A DNA stretch of 64,000 nt, from NCBI GenBank assembly GCA_029269725.1, contig JARJHS010000001.1:310001-374000 (forward strand). The letters are read 5' to 3'. This DNA is from Pollutibacter soli. GTDB lineage: Bacteria; Bacteroidota; Bacteroidia; Chitinophagales; Chitinophagaceae. Under the pieces are notes generated by a model. It saw nothing but the letters and a program-made list of their open reading frames with translations. It searched no databases and had not been told where the DNA came from. This document shows, one piece after another, positions 36,467 to 46,677 of this stretch. The stretch's first letter is position 1. Every line of letters starts with the position of its first letter. The position numbers were made by a program, and so were the translations under genes.

Positions 36467-36562
36467 AGGCGGGTTATTAAATGTAGGGGCATCATCATTT
36501 ATCAAATCAATTCACACTGACCAAACGGATTTTACTATTTTCGAAGATCAATCAACCAACCT

Positions 36563-39001
36563 ATGGTGAGAGTCCTGTTGCTGGTATTATCATCCATCCT
36601 GACTATCGTATTGATTTATATTCTCGGGTCGACAAAACTGGCGCCGGTGGCGCTGGGCAAGTTGCTGAGTCCTCAGGAAGGTATCTGGCAAAACGCTGAG
36701 GCGATTAATCAGACATATAATGAAGACATTCGCTTTCCTGAACTGAAAGGGAAAGTCGATGTTTATTATGATGAACGTCTGGTGCCTCATATCATGGCTG
36801 AAGAAGAAAACGATGCCTATTTTGTGCAGGGTTATATCCATGCAAAATTCAGGTTGTGGCAGATGGAATTTCAGACCCACGCTGCCGCCGGTCGTATCAG
36901 CGAGATCATTGGGGATCGTGCGATATCGTATGACAGAAATCAGCGTCGCAAAGGACTTGTATTTGGCGCTGAGCAAATGTTGAAGTCAATCGAAAGTGAT
37001 CCGGAAGTACTTGCAGCATGCGATGCATACACCGCGGGTGTAAACAGTTATATTTCTTCTCTTTCTTCCAGCGAGTTGCCAATCGAATACAAACTCTTGG
37101 GTTATCAACCTGAAAAATGGAATAACCTCAAAACAGCGTTGTTTATAAAGGCGATGACAAATGATCTCGCAGGATATGATCACGATTTTGAGTATACAAA
37201 TGCGTTGCGTGTTCTGGGAGAAGAAAAATTCAATTTGTTGTTTCCTGCAATACCGGATTCATTATCTCCGATCATTGCGAAGGGAACACCATTTGCACGG
37301 CCCGATACTACTTACATGCCTCCGGCAAATGCCGATTCTGTATATTTTCATTCGACGGATTCTCTGTGGTTTACTGATGAATTCAAACCAGATCCTGCGA
37401 ATGGTAGCAATAACTGGGTTGTTGCTGGTTCTAAAACGCAGAGCGGAAAACCTATTCTGGCTAACGACCCGCATCTCAACCTGAGTTTTCCTTCGATATG
37501 GTTTGAAATACAGATCAGTACTCCCAATTACAATTCATATGGTGTAAGTTTTCCCGGGATACCTGCGGTTGTTATTGGTTTCAATGAAAATATCGCTTTT
37601 GGATTTACCAACGCTGGTCGCGATGTAAAAGACTACTACAAAATCAAATTTAAAGATGAAACGAGGTCTGAGTATTGGTTTGAAAATGCCTGGAAGCCGG
37701 CTAATCAGCGCGTGGAAGTGATCAAGATAAAAGGCAAAGCGGATATCCTTGATACTGTTTCATACACCGTTTTCGGCCCGGTTATTTATGATGAATCGAA
37801 TCGTGATAAATTGAATACCGAAGGCGCTTACGCGTTGCGTTGGGTGGCGCACGATCCTTCGAACGCATTGCGCATGTGGCTATTGCTGAATCGTGCAAAA
37901 AATTACGATGACTACAGTGCCGCGGTAAAATACCTGAATGTTCCTGGTCAGAATGTAGCGTTTGCAGATCGTTCAGGAGACATAGCCATGTGGGCGCAGG
38001 CGAATTTCCCATTACGCTGGAAAGGGCAGGGCCAGTTCCTGATGCCGGGTACCGACAGCAGCTATATGTGGCATGGTTATATTCCGCAACAGGAAAATCC
38101 TCACGCACATAATCCTGTTGAGGGATTTGTGGGAAGCGCCAATCAGCGACCGGTAGATTCAACATATCCTTATTTTATTCCGGGCAGTTATGATGTATAC
38201 CGTGGAATTACTTTAAATAAAGCTTTGGCTGAGATGCAGAATATCACAGTCGATGATATGAAAAAACTGCAGAACAACAACTTTAATGTTTTTGCATCTC
38301 AGGCGTTACCCATCTTATTGATGAATATTGAAACCGGGCGGCTGGATTCAAAAGATAAAGAATATCTCGACATACTAAGTCACTGGAATTTTTACAACGA
38401 TCCGGAGGAAAAAGGGCCGGTATGTTTCAATACCTGGTGGGATAGTTTGCAGGCAGTGGTTTTTGATGACGATCTTAATCGTTCACCCTTGCCCGTTATA
38501 AGACCGGAAAGATTTGTTCTGCTCGAAGGATTACTCAGAGATAGTATATATCGTTTTGTCGATAATATCAATACTCCTGAAGTTGAATCGCTGTCTACAA
38601 TGGTTACATCTGCTTTTATGCGTGCTTCAACAGTGTTGAAGAAAATTGAAAGTGAAGGTAAACTTGAGTGGGCCAAAAGCAAAAACACAACAATCTATCA
38701 TTTGTTAAGAGATGGCGCGCTTCCATTTGCAAAAGCGGGAATAATGAATGGAGGAGGATACGGAATTCTAAATGCAACTCAGCATACGCATGGTCCGAGC
38801 TGGCGAATGGTGGTACACATGACCACCCCTGTTGCGGCCGAAGTAGTCTATCCTGGCGGTCAGAGTGGGAACCCGGGCAGTCCTTATTATGATAATTTTG
38901 TAAACACCTGGGCCGAAGGAAAATATTATACTGCCTGGATAATGAAACCGGGAGATGCAAACGACAGCAGGGTGAAATGGCATCTGCATTGCAGACCATG
39001 A
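36563..39001 (+). CDS. Penicillin acylase family N-terminal-nucleophile hydrolase
   Basis: 812 residues. It has an N-terminal signal/anchor (LLLVLSSILTIVLIYILGS), an alpha region (VDVYYDERLVPHIMAEEENDA, QGYIHAKFRLWQMEF), a linker and a beta region that starts at Ser282 in NGSNNWVV. This serine becomes the N-terminal nucleophile after autoprocessing. KPILANDPHLNL and the later FYDN-like PYYDNFVNTWAEG are family motifs. Substrates may be acylated amides such as acyl-homoserine lactones or beta-lactams; which one is unknown. Two small downstream genes follow with gaps of 26 and 3 bp. Confidence 0.93.
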   Translation: MVRVLLLVLSSILTIVLIYILGSTKLAPVALGKLLSPQEGIWQNAEAINQTYNEDIRFPELKGKVDVYYDERLVPHIMAEEENDAYFVQGYIHAKFRLWQMEFQTHAAAGRISEIIGDRAISYDRNQRRKGLVFGAEQMLKSIESDPEVLAACDAYTAGVNSYISSLSSSELPIEYKLLGYQPEKWNNLKTALFIKAMTNDLAGYDHDFEYTNALRVLGEEKFNLLFPAIPDSLSPIIAKGTPFARPDTTYMPPANADSVYFHSTDSLWFTDEFKPDPANGSNNWVVAGSKTQSGKPILANDPHLNLSFPSIWFEIQISTPNYNSYGVSFPGIPAVVIGFNENIAFGFTNAGRDVKDYYKIKFKDETRSEYWFENAWKPANQRVEVIKIKGKADILDTVSYTVFGPVIYDESNRDKLNTEGAYALRWVAHDPSNALRMWLLLNRAKNYDDYSAAVKYLNVPGQNVAFADRSGDIAMWAQANFPLRWKGQGQFLMPGTDSSYMWHGYIPQQENPHAHNPVEGFVGSANQRPVDSTYPYFIPGSYDVYRGITLNKALAEMQNITVDDMKKLQNNNFNVFASQALPILLMNIETGRLDSKDKEYLDILSHWNFYNDPEEKGPVCFNTWWDSLQAVVFDDDLNRSPLPVIRPERFVLLEGLLRDSIYRFVDNINTPEVESLSTMVTSAFMRASTVLKKIESEGKLEWAKSKNTTIYHLLRDGALPFAKAGIMNGGGYGILNATQHTHGPSWRMVVHMTTPVAAEVVYPGGQSGNPGSPYYDNFVNTWAEGKYYTAWIMKPGDANDSRVKWHLHCRP

Positions 39002-39027
39002 TATAAAATCAATAAACTGTACGCAGG

Positions 39028-39384
39028 ATGAAATTTTTAGTATCTATCATATTGACAGCTTTGCTCGCATTTGCATTGGGATTATATCTTCCATGGTGGA
39101 GTATAGCGATCGCTTCTTTTGCAGTAGCTGTTTTCATTCATCTGAAACCTGGTTTTTCTTTCTTAAGCGGATTGATTGCATTGTTTTTGCTTTGGGGTAC
39201 GATGGCTTGGGCGAGATCTGCAGCCAACCAGGACATTCTCGCAAATAAAATGTCCGTACTGGTTCTGAAAACAGAAAATAGTTTGTTACTGGTACTGGTT
39301 ACTGCATTGATCGGTGCCCTAATTGGTGGTCTTGCAGCGTTGAGCGGCAGTTTGTTACGGTCTGTTATGAAATCAAATAATTAA
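39028..39384 (+). CDS. Small integral membrane protein of unknown function
   Basis: 118 residues with about four hydrophobic helices: FLVSIILTALLAFALGLYLP, SIAIASFAVAVFIHL, FLSGLIALFLLWGTMAW and LLLVLVTALIGALIGGLAAL. Short polar loops connect them, and no enzyme motif is seen. It lies 26 bp after the penicillin-acylase gene and 3 bp before the DUF5686 gene, so the three likely form one operon. I do not recognise a family. Confidence 0.75.
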   Translation: MKFLVSIILTALLAFALGLYLPWWSIAIASFAVAVFIHLKPGFSFLSGLIALFLLWGTMAWARSAANQDILANKMSVLVLKTENSLLLVLVTALIGALIGGLAALSGSLLRSVMKSNN

Positions 39385-39387
39385 CCT

Positions 39388-41892
39388 TTGCACGCACGTA
39401 AGAAAATTCAATATCCGTACTTTTCATACCTGGTCATACTTTCAGTATTGATGCTGACAGGCATAAACTCATATGCCACGCGTGTTTCCGGAAAAGTATT
39501 CAATTCACAGAGCATTCCTCTTCCATTTGCTTCTGTGCTTATCAAGGGTACAACCATTGGTACCACTTCCAACAGTAATGGAGAATATTTTCTTGATCTG
39601 ACTCCCGGCGATTATACGATCATTTGTCAATATGTGGGATATGAAAAGCGGGAGAAGCAATTGACAGTTGGAAACGAACCGGTCATTTTCAATTTTGTTC
39701 TGAAGGCGGTTACACTTTCATTACAGGAGATCGTTATCAAGCCAGGTGGTGAAGATCCGGCTTATGAGATCATCAGAAATGCAATTAAAAAAAGACCGGA
39801 TTATCTTAAGCAGGTCAGCGCATATCAATGTGATGTTTATATCAAAGGGCAAATCAAACTGAATGAATTTCCCAAAAAATTTATGGGTCAGCGGATTGAA
39901 TTGGAAGATGGGGACAGTGGACGAAACAGGATCGTTTTTCTTTCTGAGACCATAGCTAAATATTCATTTACTCAACCCAATAAGCAGAAAGTAGAAGTGA
40001 TTTCCACCCGGGTGAGCGGGCAATCTAATGGTTTGGGGTTCAGTAACCCTGAAATGATTTCTTTTTATGAGAATAATGTAATGTTGCCGCGTCTTCTGAA
40101 TCCCCGGGGGTTTATATCACCAATAGCAGATAATGCCTTGTACTATTACAGGTATAAATATCTTGGTGCATTTATCGAAGATGGAGTACAGGTTTCCAGG
40201 ATCCAGGTGATTCCGAAAAGAAAGTTTGAACCGGTTTTCAGTGGATATATCCAGATTGTAGAAAACGAATGGAGAATACATAGTCTGCAGCTCACATTGA
40301 CAAAGGAGGCGCAGGTGGAAATTGTAAATCAGCTGGTCATTGATCAGATCTATATGCCCGTGGCCAAAGATATCTGGATGTTACAGACCCAAAATGTATA
40401 TCCACAGATTAAAATGTTTGGATTTGATGGAGGAGGGTATTTTACCACACTGTATTCTAATTATACCATTGAGCCAGTATATAGAAAGAAATTTTTTGAT
40501 AGAATCGTACTCAGGTATGATACGGCGTCGAATAAACGAAGCCAGGCATATTGGGATTCTGTACGACCCGTCCCACTGCTTGATGAAGAGGTAGTGGATT
40601 TCAGAAGAAAGGATAGTCTTGAAAAACAACGACAGGATCCGAAATACCTGGATTCATTGGATCGAAGACAGAATAAACTTACCTTTTCGGGATTGGTACT
40701 TAACGGACAAACATTTCAGAGAAGAAGTAAAAATCGTTCATTTGAATACGATCCAGTATTAAAAAGTGTCAGCTTTAATACGGTAGAGGGATTGTCGGTG
40801 CAGACATCCGGAACATTTACAAAGGATTGGACCGGAAGAAAATCATTAAGCATTACGCCAGTACTTCGATATGGATTCAGTAATAAACATTTCAATGCAT
40901 TTTTTATCAGTTCGTACCGGTTTGGAAATAAACTGAGAAACAGTGTTTCATTTTCCGGCGGGAAAAGAATTTACCAGTTCAATAATGACAACCCGATTCC
41001 CCAGGTCATCAATACTTTTTCTACTTTATTTGATGGAAATAACTTCATGAAAATTTATGAGGCGCGATTTGCATCCATTGGATATAGCAAAGCTTTTGGA
41101 GAAGGTTTTCAGTTCGATGCAAATGTTCATTACCAGAACAGGTATCCGTTAGAAAATACTGATACTACCACATTCTGGGGGAAATCAGAAAATAAAACGA
41201 AGTACACACCAAATTATCCTACCGAGTTAACGAGCCAGAACCTGACGCACCACCAGGCATTTATTACCGCTTTTACCATCACGTACAGGCCGGGAACAAA
41301 TTATATTGAACTGCCTGACAGAACGATCAGTATCGGGTCAAAATACCCCGTATTACGACTCGGTTATACACGTGGCTTCAGAAACATTATCGGCAGCGAT
41401 ATTGAGTTTGATAAATGGTTCTTTTCAATTCAGGATAATATCAATATGAAAACTGTTGGTGAGCTGAGATATCATGGAGTGACGGGCGGATTTCTGAGTA
41501 AGAGCCAGGTAGCGATCCCGGATTATCAGCACTATGAAGCCAACCTTTCTATAAAAGCAAATCCTTACCTGAACAGTTTCCAGTTGCTTTCCTATTATCT
41601 GAAATCAAACACAGCAGATTTTTATTTCCGGATGCATCTTGAACATCGGTACAATGGATTCCTTACAAATAAAATACCTGGAATCAGGAGATATAACCTG
41701 CATCTTGTGACCGGAGGCAATATGCTTTACATCAACAAAAACAATTACTATTTCGAAGTGTTTGCCGGCATCGATAATATCTTTAAAATTTTCAGAATTG
41801 ACTATGTGTGGGGTTTCTCCGAAAATGGATTTTATGGCAGCGACATACGAATAGGAATAAAAGCGTTCAATTCGATTTTCGAAGATTATTAG
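39388..41892 (+). CDS. DUF5686 outer-membrane protein with carboxypeptidase-regulatory domain
   Basis: 834 residues from a TTG start at 39388, directly before the signal peptide (YFSYLVILSVLMLTGINSYA). A carboxypeptidase-regulatory domain spans about 30-115 (GKVFNSQSIPLPFASVLIKG, YVGYEKREKQL). A DUF5686 body follows (AYEIIRNAIKKRPDYLKQV, CDVYIKGQIKL), ending in predicted beta strands. Such proteins sit in the outer membrane; I recall no established function. It is the third gene of the acylase-membrane protein-DUF5686 unit. Confidence 0.9.
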   Translation: MHARKKIQYPYFSYLVILSVLMLTGINSYATRVSGKVFNSQSIPLPFASVLIKGTTIGTTSNSNGEYFLDLTPGDYTIICQYVGYEKREKQLTVGNEPVIFNFVLKAVTLSLQEIVIKPGGEDPAYEIIRNAIKKRPDYLKQVSAYQCDVYIKGQIKLNEFPKKFMGQRIELEDGDSGRNRIVFLSETIAKYSFTQPNKQKVEVISTRVSGQSNGLGFSNPEMISFYENNVMLPRLLNPRGFISPIADNALYYYRYKYLGAFIEDGVQVSRIQVIPKRKFEPVFSGYIQIVENEWRIHSLQLTLTKEAQVEIVNQLVIDQIYMPVAKDIWMLQTQNVYPQIKMFGFDGGGYFTTLYSNYTIEPVYRKKFFDRIVLRYDTASNKRSQAYWDSVRPVPLLDEEVVDFRRKDSLEKQRQDPKYLDSLDRRQNKLTFSGLVLNGQTFQRRSKNRSFEYDPVLKSVSFNTVEGLSVQTSGTFTKDWTGRKSLSITPVLRYGFSNKHFNAFFISSYRFGNKLRNSVSFSGGKRIYQFNNDNPIPQVINTFSTLFDGNNFMKIYEARFASIGYSKAFGEGFQFDANVHYQNRYPLENTDTTTFWGKSENKTKYTPNYPTELTSQNLTHHQAFITAFTITYRPGTNYIELPDRTISIGSKYPVLRLGYTRGFRNIIGSDIEFDKWFFSIQDNINMKTVGELRYHGVTGGFLSKSQVAIPDYQHYEANLSIKANPYLNSFQLLSYYLKSNTADFYFRMHLEHRYNGFLTNKIPGIRRYNLHLVTGGNMLYINKNNYYFEVFAGIDNIFKIFRIDYVWGFSENGFYGSDIRIGIKAFNSIFEDY

Positions 41893-41964
41893 TTTATCCC
41901 CGGGAACTGATCCTGAATTTTTTGTCGGATGAATTTACTTCCCCAGCAAGCATTCTGGTGAGCG

Positions 41965-42900
41965 TCAGGTTTTTAAACTGTGCTTGGAATCATCGGAAAC
42001 CATTTCAATGGTCCAGTGCAGTCGTTTTACGAAATCATGTTGTCTCACCTGGCAATCCTGTTTGAGGCAAATTGAACAGGAAAAATTTTCGCAGCCATCA
42101 GAATGAATAAAAAGTTCGACGCTTTCGCCAAACTCTTTTTTTACAAATTCTGAAAACCGATCGACCTCAGCATGTGCTTCACGAACAGTAAGATACCATG
42201 GTACGGTAAGATGGCAGTCTACATGTAATATTGAGCCAAATTTTATGATCCTGAGTTTGTGAAGATCGATCCAGTTTTCATTGCGATTGGCATTCACTTT
42301 TTCCACGAGTTGTGCAAGTAGTTTGGCATCTGACTCATCCATAATACCAGCGAGTGACCTGCGTATAATTTTTGCTCCTGTAATGAGTATCAGGACAGCA
42401 AAGCTGATAGCAACTACGCTATCAACCCAGAGCCATCCGGTAAAGTATATCAGTAACAGTCCGGCTACAATTCCTAACGTCGAAAATGTGTCAGTCCGTA
42501 AATGTTTTCCGCTGGCGATCAAAGCCAGGGAATTATTTTTATACCCTGTCCTCATCGTATAAGTACCAACAATAAAATTTATGACTGCGGTTATCGAAAC
42601 CAGGATAATACCTGAGTCAAGACTGTCGATTTTTCTGGGATGGAAATAGGTGCGTACAGCCTCAAAAATGATCACGGAACCTGCTACAAATATCAGGCTT
42701 CCTTCCACGGCCGCGGAAACAAATTCTGCTTTCCCATGGCCATAAGGATGATTTTTATCACGAGGCTTCGCTGCTACAATAACGCTGTACAGGCTGATCA
42801 TCCCGGCAACCACATTGACGGTACTTTCAAGCGCATCTGTCAAAATTGACACCGAATCTGTTAACCACCAGGCCACCAGTTTCACTATGAATAATACCAC
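41965..42900 (-). CDS. Cation diffusion facilitator transporter; start uncertain
   Basis: At least 311 residues (GTG 42900), with six expected helices. Metal-site motifs are SVSILTDALES (Asp in helix 2), HPYGHGKAEF and, in helix 5, SVVAISFAVLIL. The cytoplasmic domain ends in a cysteine-rich tail (CENFSCSICLKQDC) seen in some Bacteroidota members. CDF proteins export zinc or other divalent ions. With the GTG start the first helix would be cut to about 13 residues. The frame continues upstream, encoding INIRTQRLVTIIAV, which completes helix 1, but it has no ATG, GTG or TTG. Confidence 0.88.
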   Translation of the reverse strand: MVLFIVKLVAWWLTDSVSILTDALESTVNVVAGMISLYSVIVAAKPRDKNHPYGHGKAEFVSAAVEGSLIFVAGSVIIFEAVRTYFHPRKIDSLDSGIILVSITAVINFIVGTYTMRTGYKNNSLALIASGKHLRTDTFSTLGIVAGLLLIYFTGWLWVDSVVAISFAVLILITGAKIIRRSLAGIMDESDAKLLAQLVEKVNANRNENWIDLHKLRIIKFGSILHVDCHLTVPWYLTVREAHAEVDRFSEFVKKEFGESVELFIHSDGCENFSCSICLKQDCQVRQHDFVKRLHWTIEMVSDDSKHSLKT

Positions 42901-43004
42901 GGCAATGATGGTAACAAGTCGCTGCGTACGTATGTTAATCCGGGAGATAAAGAAGGTTTTGCTGAAGATACGAACAGGTGTTAGTATTTCTGCCTCATTT
43001 GAAT

Positions 43005-43012
43005 TAATTTTG
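43005..43012 (+). promoter_or_regulatory. -7 element (TAATTTTG) of the acyl-CoA dehydrogenase gene
   Basis: A TAnnTTTG match 22 nt before the ATG, with TTAG as a possible -33 at 42981-42984 (20-nt spacer). Confidence 0.45.
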
Positions 43013-43034
43013 CGTTTCTAAAGACGATTGACCT

Positions 43035-44189
43035 ATGCAGTTTCAACTCACCGAAGAGCAGTTAATGATTCAACAGGCGGCCCGTGATTTTGCAAGAAAT
43101 GAATGCAAACCTGGAGTAATTGAGAGAGATGAACTACAACAGTTTCCGAAAGAACAGATATTGAAACTGGCCGAACTGGGATTCATGGGAATGATGGTTG
43201 ATCCGAAATATGACGGGGCAGGGATGGATTCAGTAAGCTATGTTTTGGCGATGGAGGAGATCAGTAAAATTGATGCGAGTGTGAGTGTGTGCATGAGTGT
43301 CAATAACAGCCTTGTTAACTGGGGGCTTGAAACTTTCGGATCAGAGGATCAGAAAGAAAAATACCTCAAGCCTTTGGCTCGCGGAAATAAGGATGGTGAA
43401 CTTTATATAGGTGCATTTTTGCTGAGCGAACCTGAGGCTGGAAGTGATGCAACTTCGCAAAGAACGACAGCGGTGGACATGGGTGATTATTACCTGGTAA
43501 ACGGGATAAAAAACTGGATCACCAATGGTAATTCTGCATCCGTATATCTAGTAATGGCGCAGACAGATCTATCGAAAGGAAGCAAGGGTATCAATGCATT
43601 AATCATCGAAAAAAACTGGCCGGGCGTAACAGTTGGAGCTAAAGAAAATAAACTGGGTATTCGCGGAAGTGATACCCACAGTATTCTTTTCAGTGATGTA
43701 AAAGTTCCCAAGACAAACAGGATCGGTGATGATGGATTTGGATTCAGCTTTGCGATGAAGACGTTGGCAGGAGGTAGAATAGGGATAGCGTCACAGGCTT
43801 TGGGAATCGCTTCAGGTGCATATGAATTGGCATTAGCTTACTCAAAGGAACGTAAAGCATTCGGAAAGGAAATTTCGCAGCACCAGATCATACAATTCAA
43901 ACTCGCGGATATGGCTACACGAATCGAAGCAGCGCGTTTGTTATGTCTCAGGGCGGCCTGGGAAAAAGACCAGCACCTGGATTATTCATTGAGTTCTTCC
44001 ATGGCCAAAGTATATGCGTCGGAAACAGCGATGTGGGTTACAACAGAAGCTGTTCAGATCCATGGCGGATATGGGTATGTAAAGGAATATCATGTCGAAC
44101 GCCTCATGCGCGACGCGAAAATCACACAGATCTATGAAGGCACCAGCGAAGTACAACGCATAGTAATCGGACGGCAGATACTCAAATAA
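43035..44189 (+). CDS. Acyl-CoA dehydrogenase (short-chain type)
   Basis: A 384-residue FAD flavoenzyme of the first step of beta-oxidation or branched-chain acyl-CoA breakdown. The three domains are present: helical N-domain, beta domain with the FAD signature GAFLLSEPEAGSDA at about 124-137, and C-domain with ERKAFGKEISQHQIIQFKLA. The catalytic Glu is in QIYEGTSEVQR near residue 368, the position of short-chain and butyryl-CoA enzymes. The length is typical. It is a lone gene; no ETF genes are near. Confidence 0.95.
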   Translation: MQFQLTEEQLMIQQAARDFARNECKPGVIERDELQQFPKEQILKLAELGFMGMMVDPKYDGAGMDSVSYVLAMEEISKIDASVSVCMSVNNSLVNWGLETFGSEDQKEKYLKPLARGNKDGELYIGAFLLSEPEAGSDATSQRTTAVDMGDYYLVNGIKNWITNGNSASVYLVMAQTDLSKGSKGINALIIEKNWPGVTVGAKENKLGIRGSDTHSILFSDVKVPKTNRIGDDGFGFSFAMKTLAGGRIGIASQALGIASGAYELALAYSKERKAFGKEISQHQIIQFKLADMATRIEAARLLCLRAAWEKDQHLDYSLSSSMAKVYASETAMWVTTEAVQIHGGYGYVKEYHVERLMRDAKITQIYEGTSEVQRIVIGRQILK

Positions 44190-44237
44190 CCGAACCGTTT
44201 TGCGACTTCATTGTTTTTCCTCCGTAAACAGTTCCTG

Positions 44238-45008
44238 ATGGCAGTTATCCAGACGCAGAATGTTGCAAAACAATATAACGGACAATATGTTCTGAAGGGA
44301 ATCTCCCTGACGATTGAACCTGGTCAGATCATTGGATATATTGGTCCGAATGGTGCCGGAAAAAGTACTACAATAAAAATCCTTTCCGGAATTTTAGATG
44401 AATTTGAAGGTGAGGCTTCTGTACTCGGAATGGATGTACGCAAGCAGGCGCTGGATATCAAACAATATATTGGTTATATACCGGAGAATGCGGCTTTGTA
44501 TGAAGTGCTTACGCCGATGGAGTACCTGCGCTTTGCAGGACGCCTCTATGGAATGGGAGAGAACGACATCCTCCACAAATCCACTGAACTCCTTCGTCTG
44601 TTCAAACTGAGTGAGAATGCAGAGCAAAGAATGAACGGTTTCAGTAAAGGTATGAAACAGAAAGTGTTGTTGATTTCTGGTTTAATGCACAACCCGCAAA
44701 TCATTTTTCTTGATGAACCATTGAGTGGACTTGATGCAAATGCTGTCATCCTGGTCAAAGAAATTTTGCTGCAGCTGAAACAATCAGGGAAAACAATCTT
44801 CTATTCATCGCATATCATGGATGTTGTGGAGAAGCTGAGTGACCGCATCATCATTATCAACCAGGGGGAAATAATTGCAGACGGAAGTTTCGAAGATCTT
44901 CGCAAACTCGGAGATACCGGATCGCTCGAAAAAATATTTACTTCACTCACCGGAAGCACCGGTCATGGCTCAACAGCAGGAGAGTTTATCGATATACTTA
45001 GTCATTGA
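44238..45008 (+). CDS. ABC transporter ATP-binding protein
   Basis: 256 residues from ATG 44238 (the frame runs to a TTG at 44211, which adds nothing conserved). Walker A is GPNGAGKST, the Q-loop region reads YIPENAALYE, the signature is FSKGMKQKV and Walker B is IIFLDEPLSGLD with SSHIMD H-loop. This matches the CcmA-type exporters and lantibiotic/ABC-2 ATPases. It pairs with the permease gene 3 bp downstream. The substrate is unknown. Confidence 0.92.
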   Translation: MAVIQTQNVAKQYNGQYVLKGISLTIEPGQIIGYIGPNGAGKSTTIKILSGILDEFEGEASVLGMDVRKQALDIKQYIGYIPENAALYEVLTPMEYLRFAGRLYGMGENDILHKSTELLRLFKLSENAEQRMNGFSKGMKQKVLLISGLMHNPQIIFLDEPLSGLDANAVILVKEILLQLKQSGKTIFYSSHIMDVVEKLSDRIIIINQGEIIADGSFEDLRKLGDTGSLEKIFTSLTGSTGHGSTAGEFIDILSH

Positions 45009-45011
45009 TGC

Positions 45012-46676
45012 ATGAATAAACTCCTTATAAAAATATTCAGACTTCTCAAACCGCTTTTCAGGAAGGCGGATCCGGATTTTGAAAAAATAATGATTATCCT
45101 GGAGACAAAGCTGACGATGGATAATCGTCGGGTGAACATGAGCTGGCGTAACAGCAATCAAAAACAAAACTCAAATCAGCTCACCCGTGTACTGATTATC
45201 TATACCATCTTTGGTTTGATGATTGGTTTTATTGTACTGTTTGCAACTGATTTTAAAACCATCATGGTCCTTTTTCATTCCTATGTCCTGTTCATGATGG
45301 CAATGATTCTTGTTACGGATTTTTCTTCTGTACTATTGGATACCACCGATAACCAGATCATACTTTCCAAGCCGGTCAGCAGCAAAACATTATTTCTTGC
45401 TCGGACATTTCATATAATGGTTTATCTGTTTCAGTTTACGGTAGCTATTGGTATCGGAAGCTGGATGTTTTCGTTTTACCGCTTTGGTTTTATCACCGGA
45501 GTTGCGCTTATTGGTACTACGTTTCTTACTGTCCTTCTTGCTGTATTTATTACCTATTTTTTGTATCTCGCGCTGATGCGTTTTGCAAGTGAACAAAAGA
45601 TAAGGGAGATCATCAGCTGGTTCCAGATTTTCATGACCATTCTTTTTTCATTCAGTTACCAGGTACTACCCAGGCTGGTCAATTTTGTTGATATACGGGA
45701 AAGTATAAGTCTTCAATGGTACGCCTATTTATTGCCACCGGTATGGATGGCGGTGTCTCTCGAAGCAATACAAAATCTGCAATTTGACGGCACGCATTTA
45801 TCTATGATTGCTTTAGCAGTTGCTGTTCCTATTGCAGGATTCTGGGTCCTCAATAAATACCTTGCACCCGGTTTTTCTTCGCGACTGGCGGCATTGCAGC
45901 AAAGCACTGATACCAGAAAAGAATTAACCAGCAACGTAACTCAGAAAAAAAACCTGGCTGAAAAAATGTCTTCCTGGGTGAACAGCAATGCAATCGAGAG
46001 AGCAGCTTTTCAACTCACCTGGTACATTACTGGCCGGGATAGAAATTTTAAAATGCAATTTTATCCGGCACTCGGATATTTGCTTGTATTTTTCTTTATT
46101 TTTTTATTTAAAAATCAGCAATCTGCTGCCGAAAACCTGGCGAGATTGAAAGATACTTCTTCCTATCTGGGACTTATTTATCTTCCCGTTTTTCTTACTT
46201 CAACTGCATATTCTCTCCTCCCGTACAATGAACATTTCCAGGCATCCTGGATTTATCACAGTACACCATTGAAGAAGCCTGGAAGTGTGATCATTGGTGC
46301 TATCAAGTCTGTGGTAGTAAAATATTTTATACCAGCCTATCTTATTTTGTTTTTTATTTCCTTATGGTTCTGGGGAGGGCGGATACTATTTGATTTTGTT
46401 TTCGGGATATTTAATAATCTTTTTTGCTTTGTCATCATCATTTTTTTTAGTGAGCATTTTTTGCCCTTCAGCAGACAGCCGGCAACAAAACAACAGGCGG
46501 GCAGGTTTGCAAGGTCGTTACTGCAGTTATTGATGATTGGAATACTTGTGGGGTTTCATTACCTGCTTTTAAAACATCACTGGATTCTTATGGCGATGAT
46601 TCCGATCCTTTTTACAGGAGCATGGCTGATATTAAGATCAATAGGTAATCTCGCGTGGAAAAAAATTGCTGTGTAA
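45012..46676 (+). CDS. ABC exporter permease, multi-spanning
   Basis: 554 residues with about 12 hydrophobic helices in two clusters (about 65-260 and 360-540), e.g. VLIIYTIFGLMIGFIVLFAT, ALGYLLVFFFIFLF. A soluble loop with charged residues joins them (STDTRKELTSNVTQKK). There is no obvious family motif, but size, position and the TTDNQIILSKPVSSKTLFLA stretch fit large ABC-2-type permeases. It is translationally close to the ATPase (3-bp gap) and to YggS (1-bp gap), so these three are one operon. Confidence 0.8.
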   Translation: MNKLLIKIFRLLKPLFRKADPDFEKIMIILETKLTMDNRRVNMSWRNSNQKQNSNQLTRVLIIYTIFGLMIGFIVLFATDFKTIMVLFHSYVLFMMAMILVTDFSSVLLDTTDNQIILSKPVSSKTLFLARTFHIMVYLFQFTVAIGIGSWMFSFYRFGFITGVALIGTTFLTVLLAVFITYFLYLALMRFASEQKIREIISWFQIFMTILFSFSYQVLPRLVNFVDIRESISLQWYAYLLPPVWMAVSLEAIQNLQFDGTHLSMIALAVAVPIAGFWVLNKYLAPGFSSRLAALQQSTDTRKELTSNVTQKKNLAEKMSSWVNSNAIERAAFQLTWYITGRDRNFKMQFYPALGYLLVFFFIFLFKNQQSAAENLARLKDTSSYLGLIYLPVFLTSTAYSLLPYNEHFQASWIYHSTPLKKPGSVIIGAIKSVVVKYFIPAYLILFFISLWFWGGRILFDFVFGIFNNLFCFVIIIFFSEHFLPFSRQPATKQQAGRFARSLLQLLMIGILVGFHYLLLKHHWILMAMIPILFTGAWLILRSIGNLAWKKIAV

Positions 46677-46677
46677 C

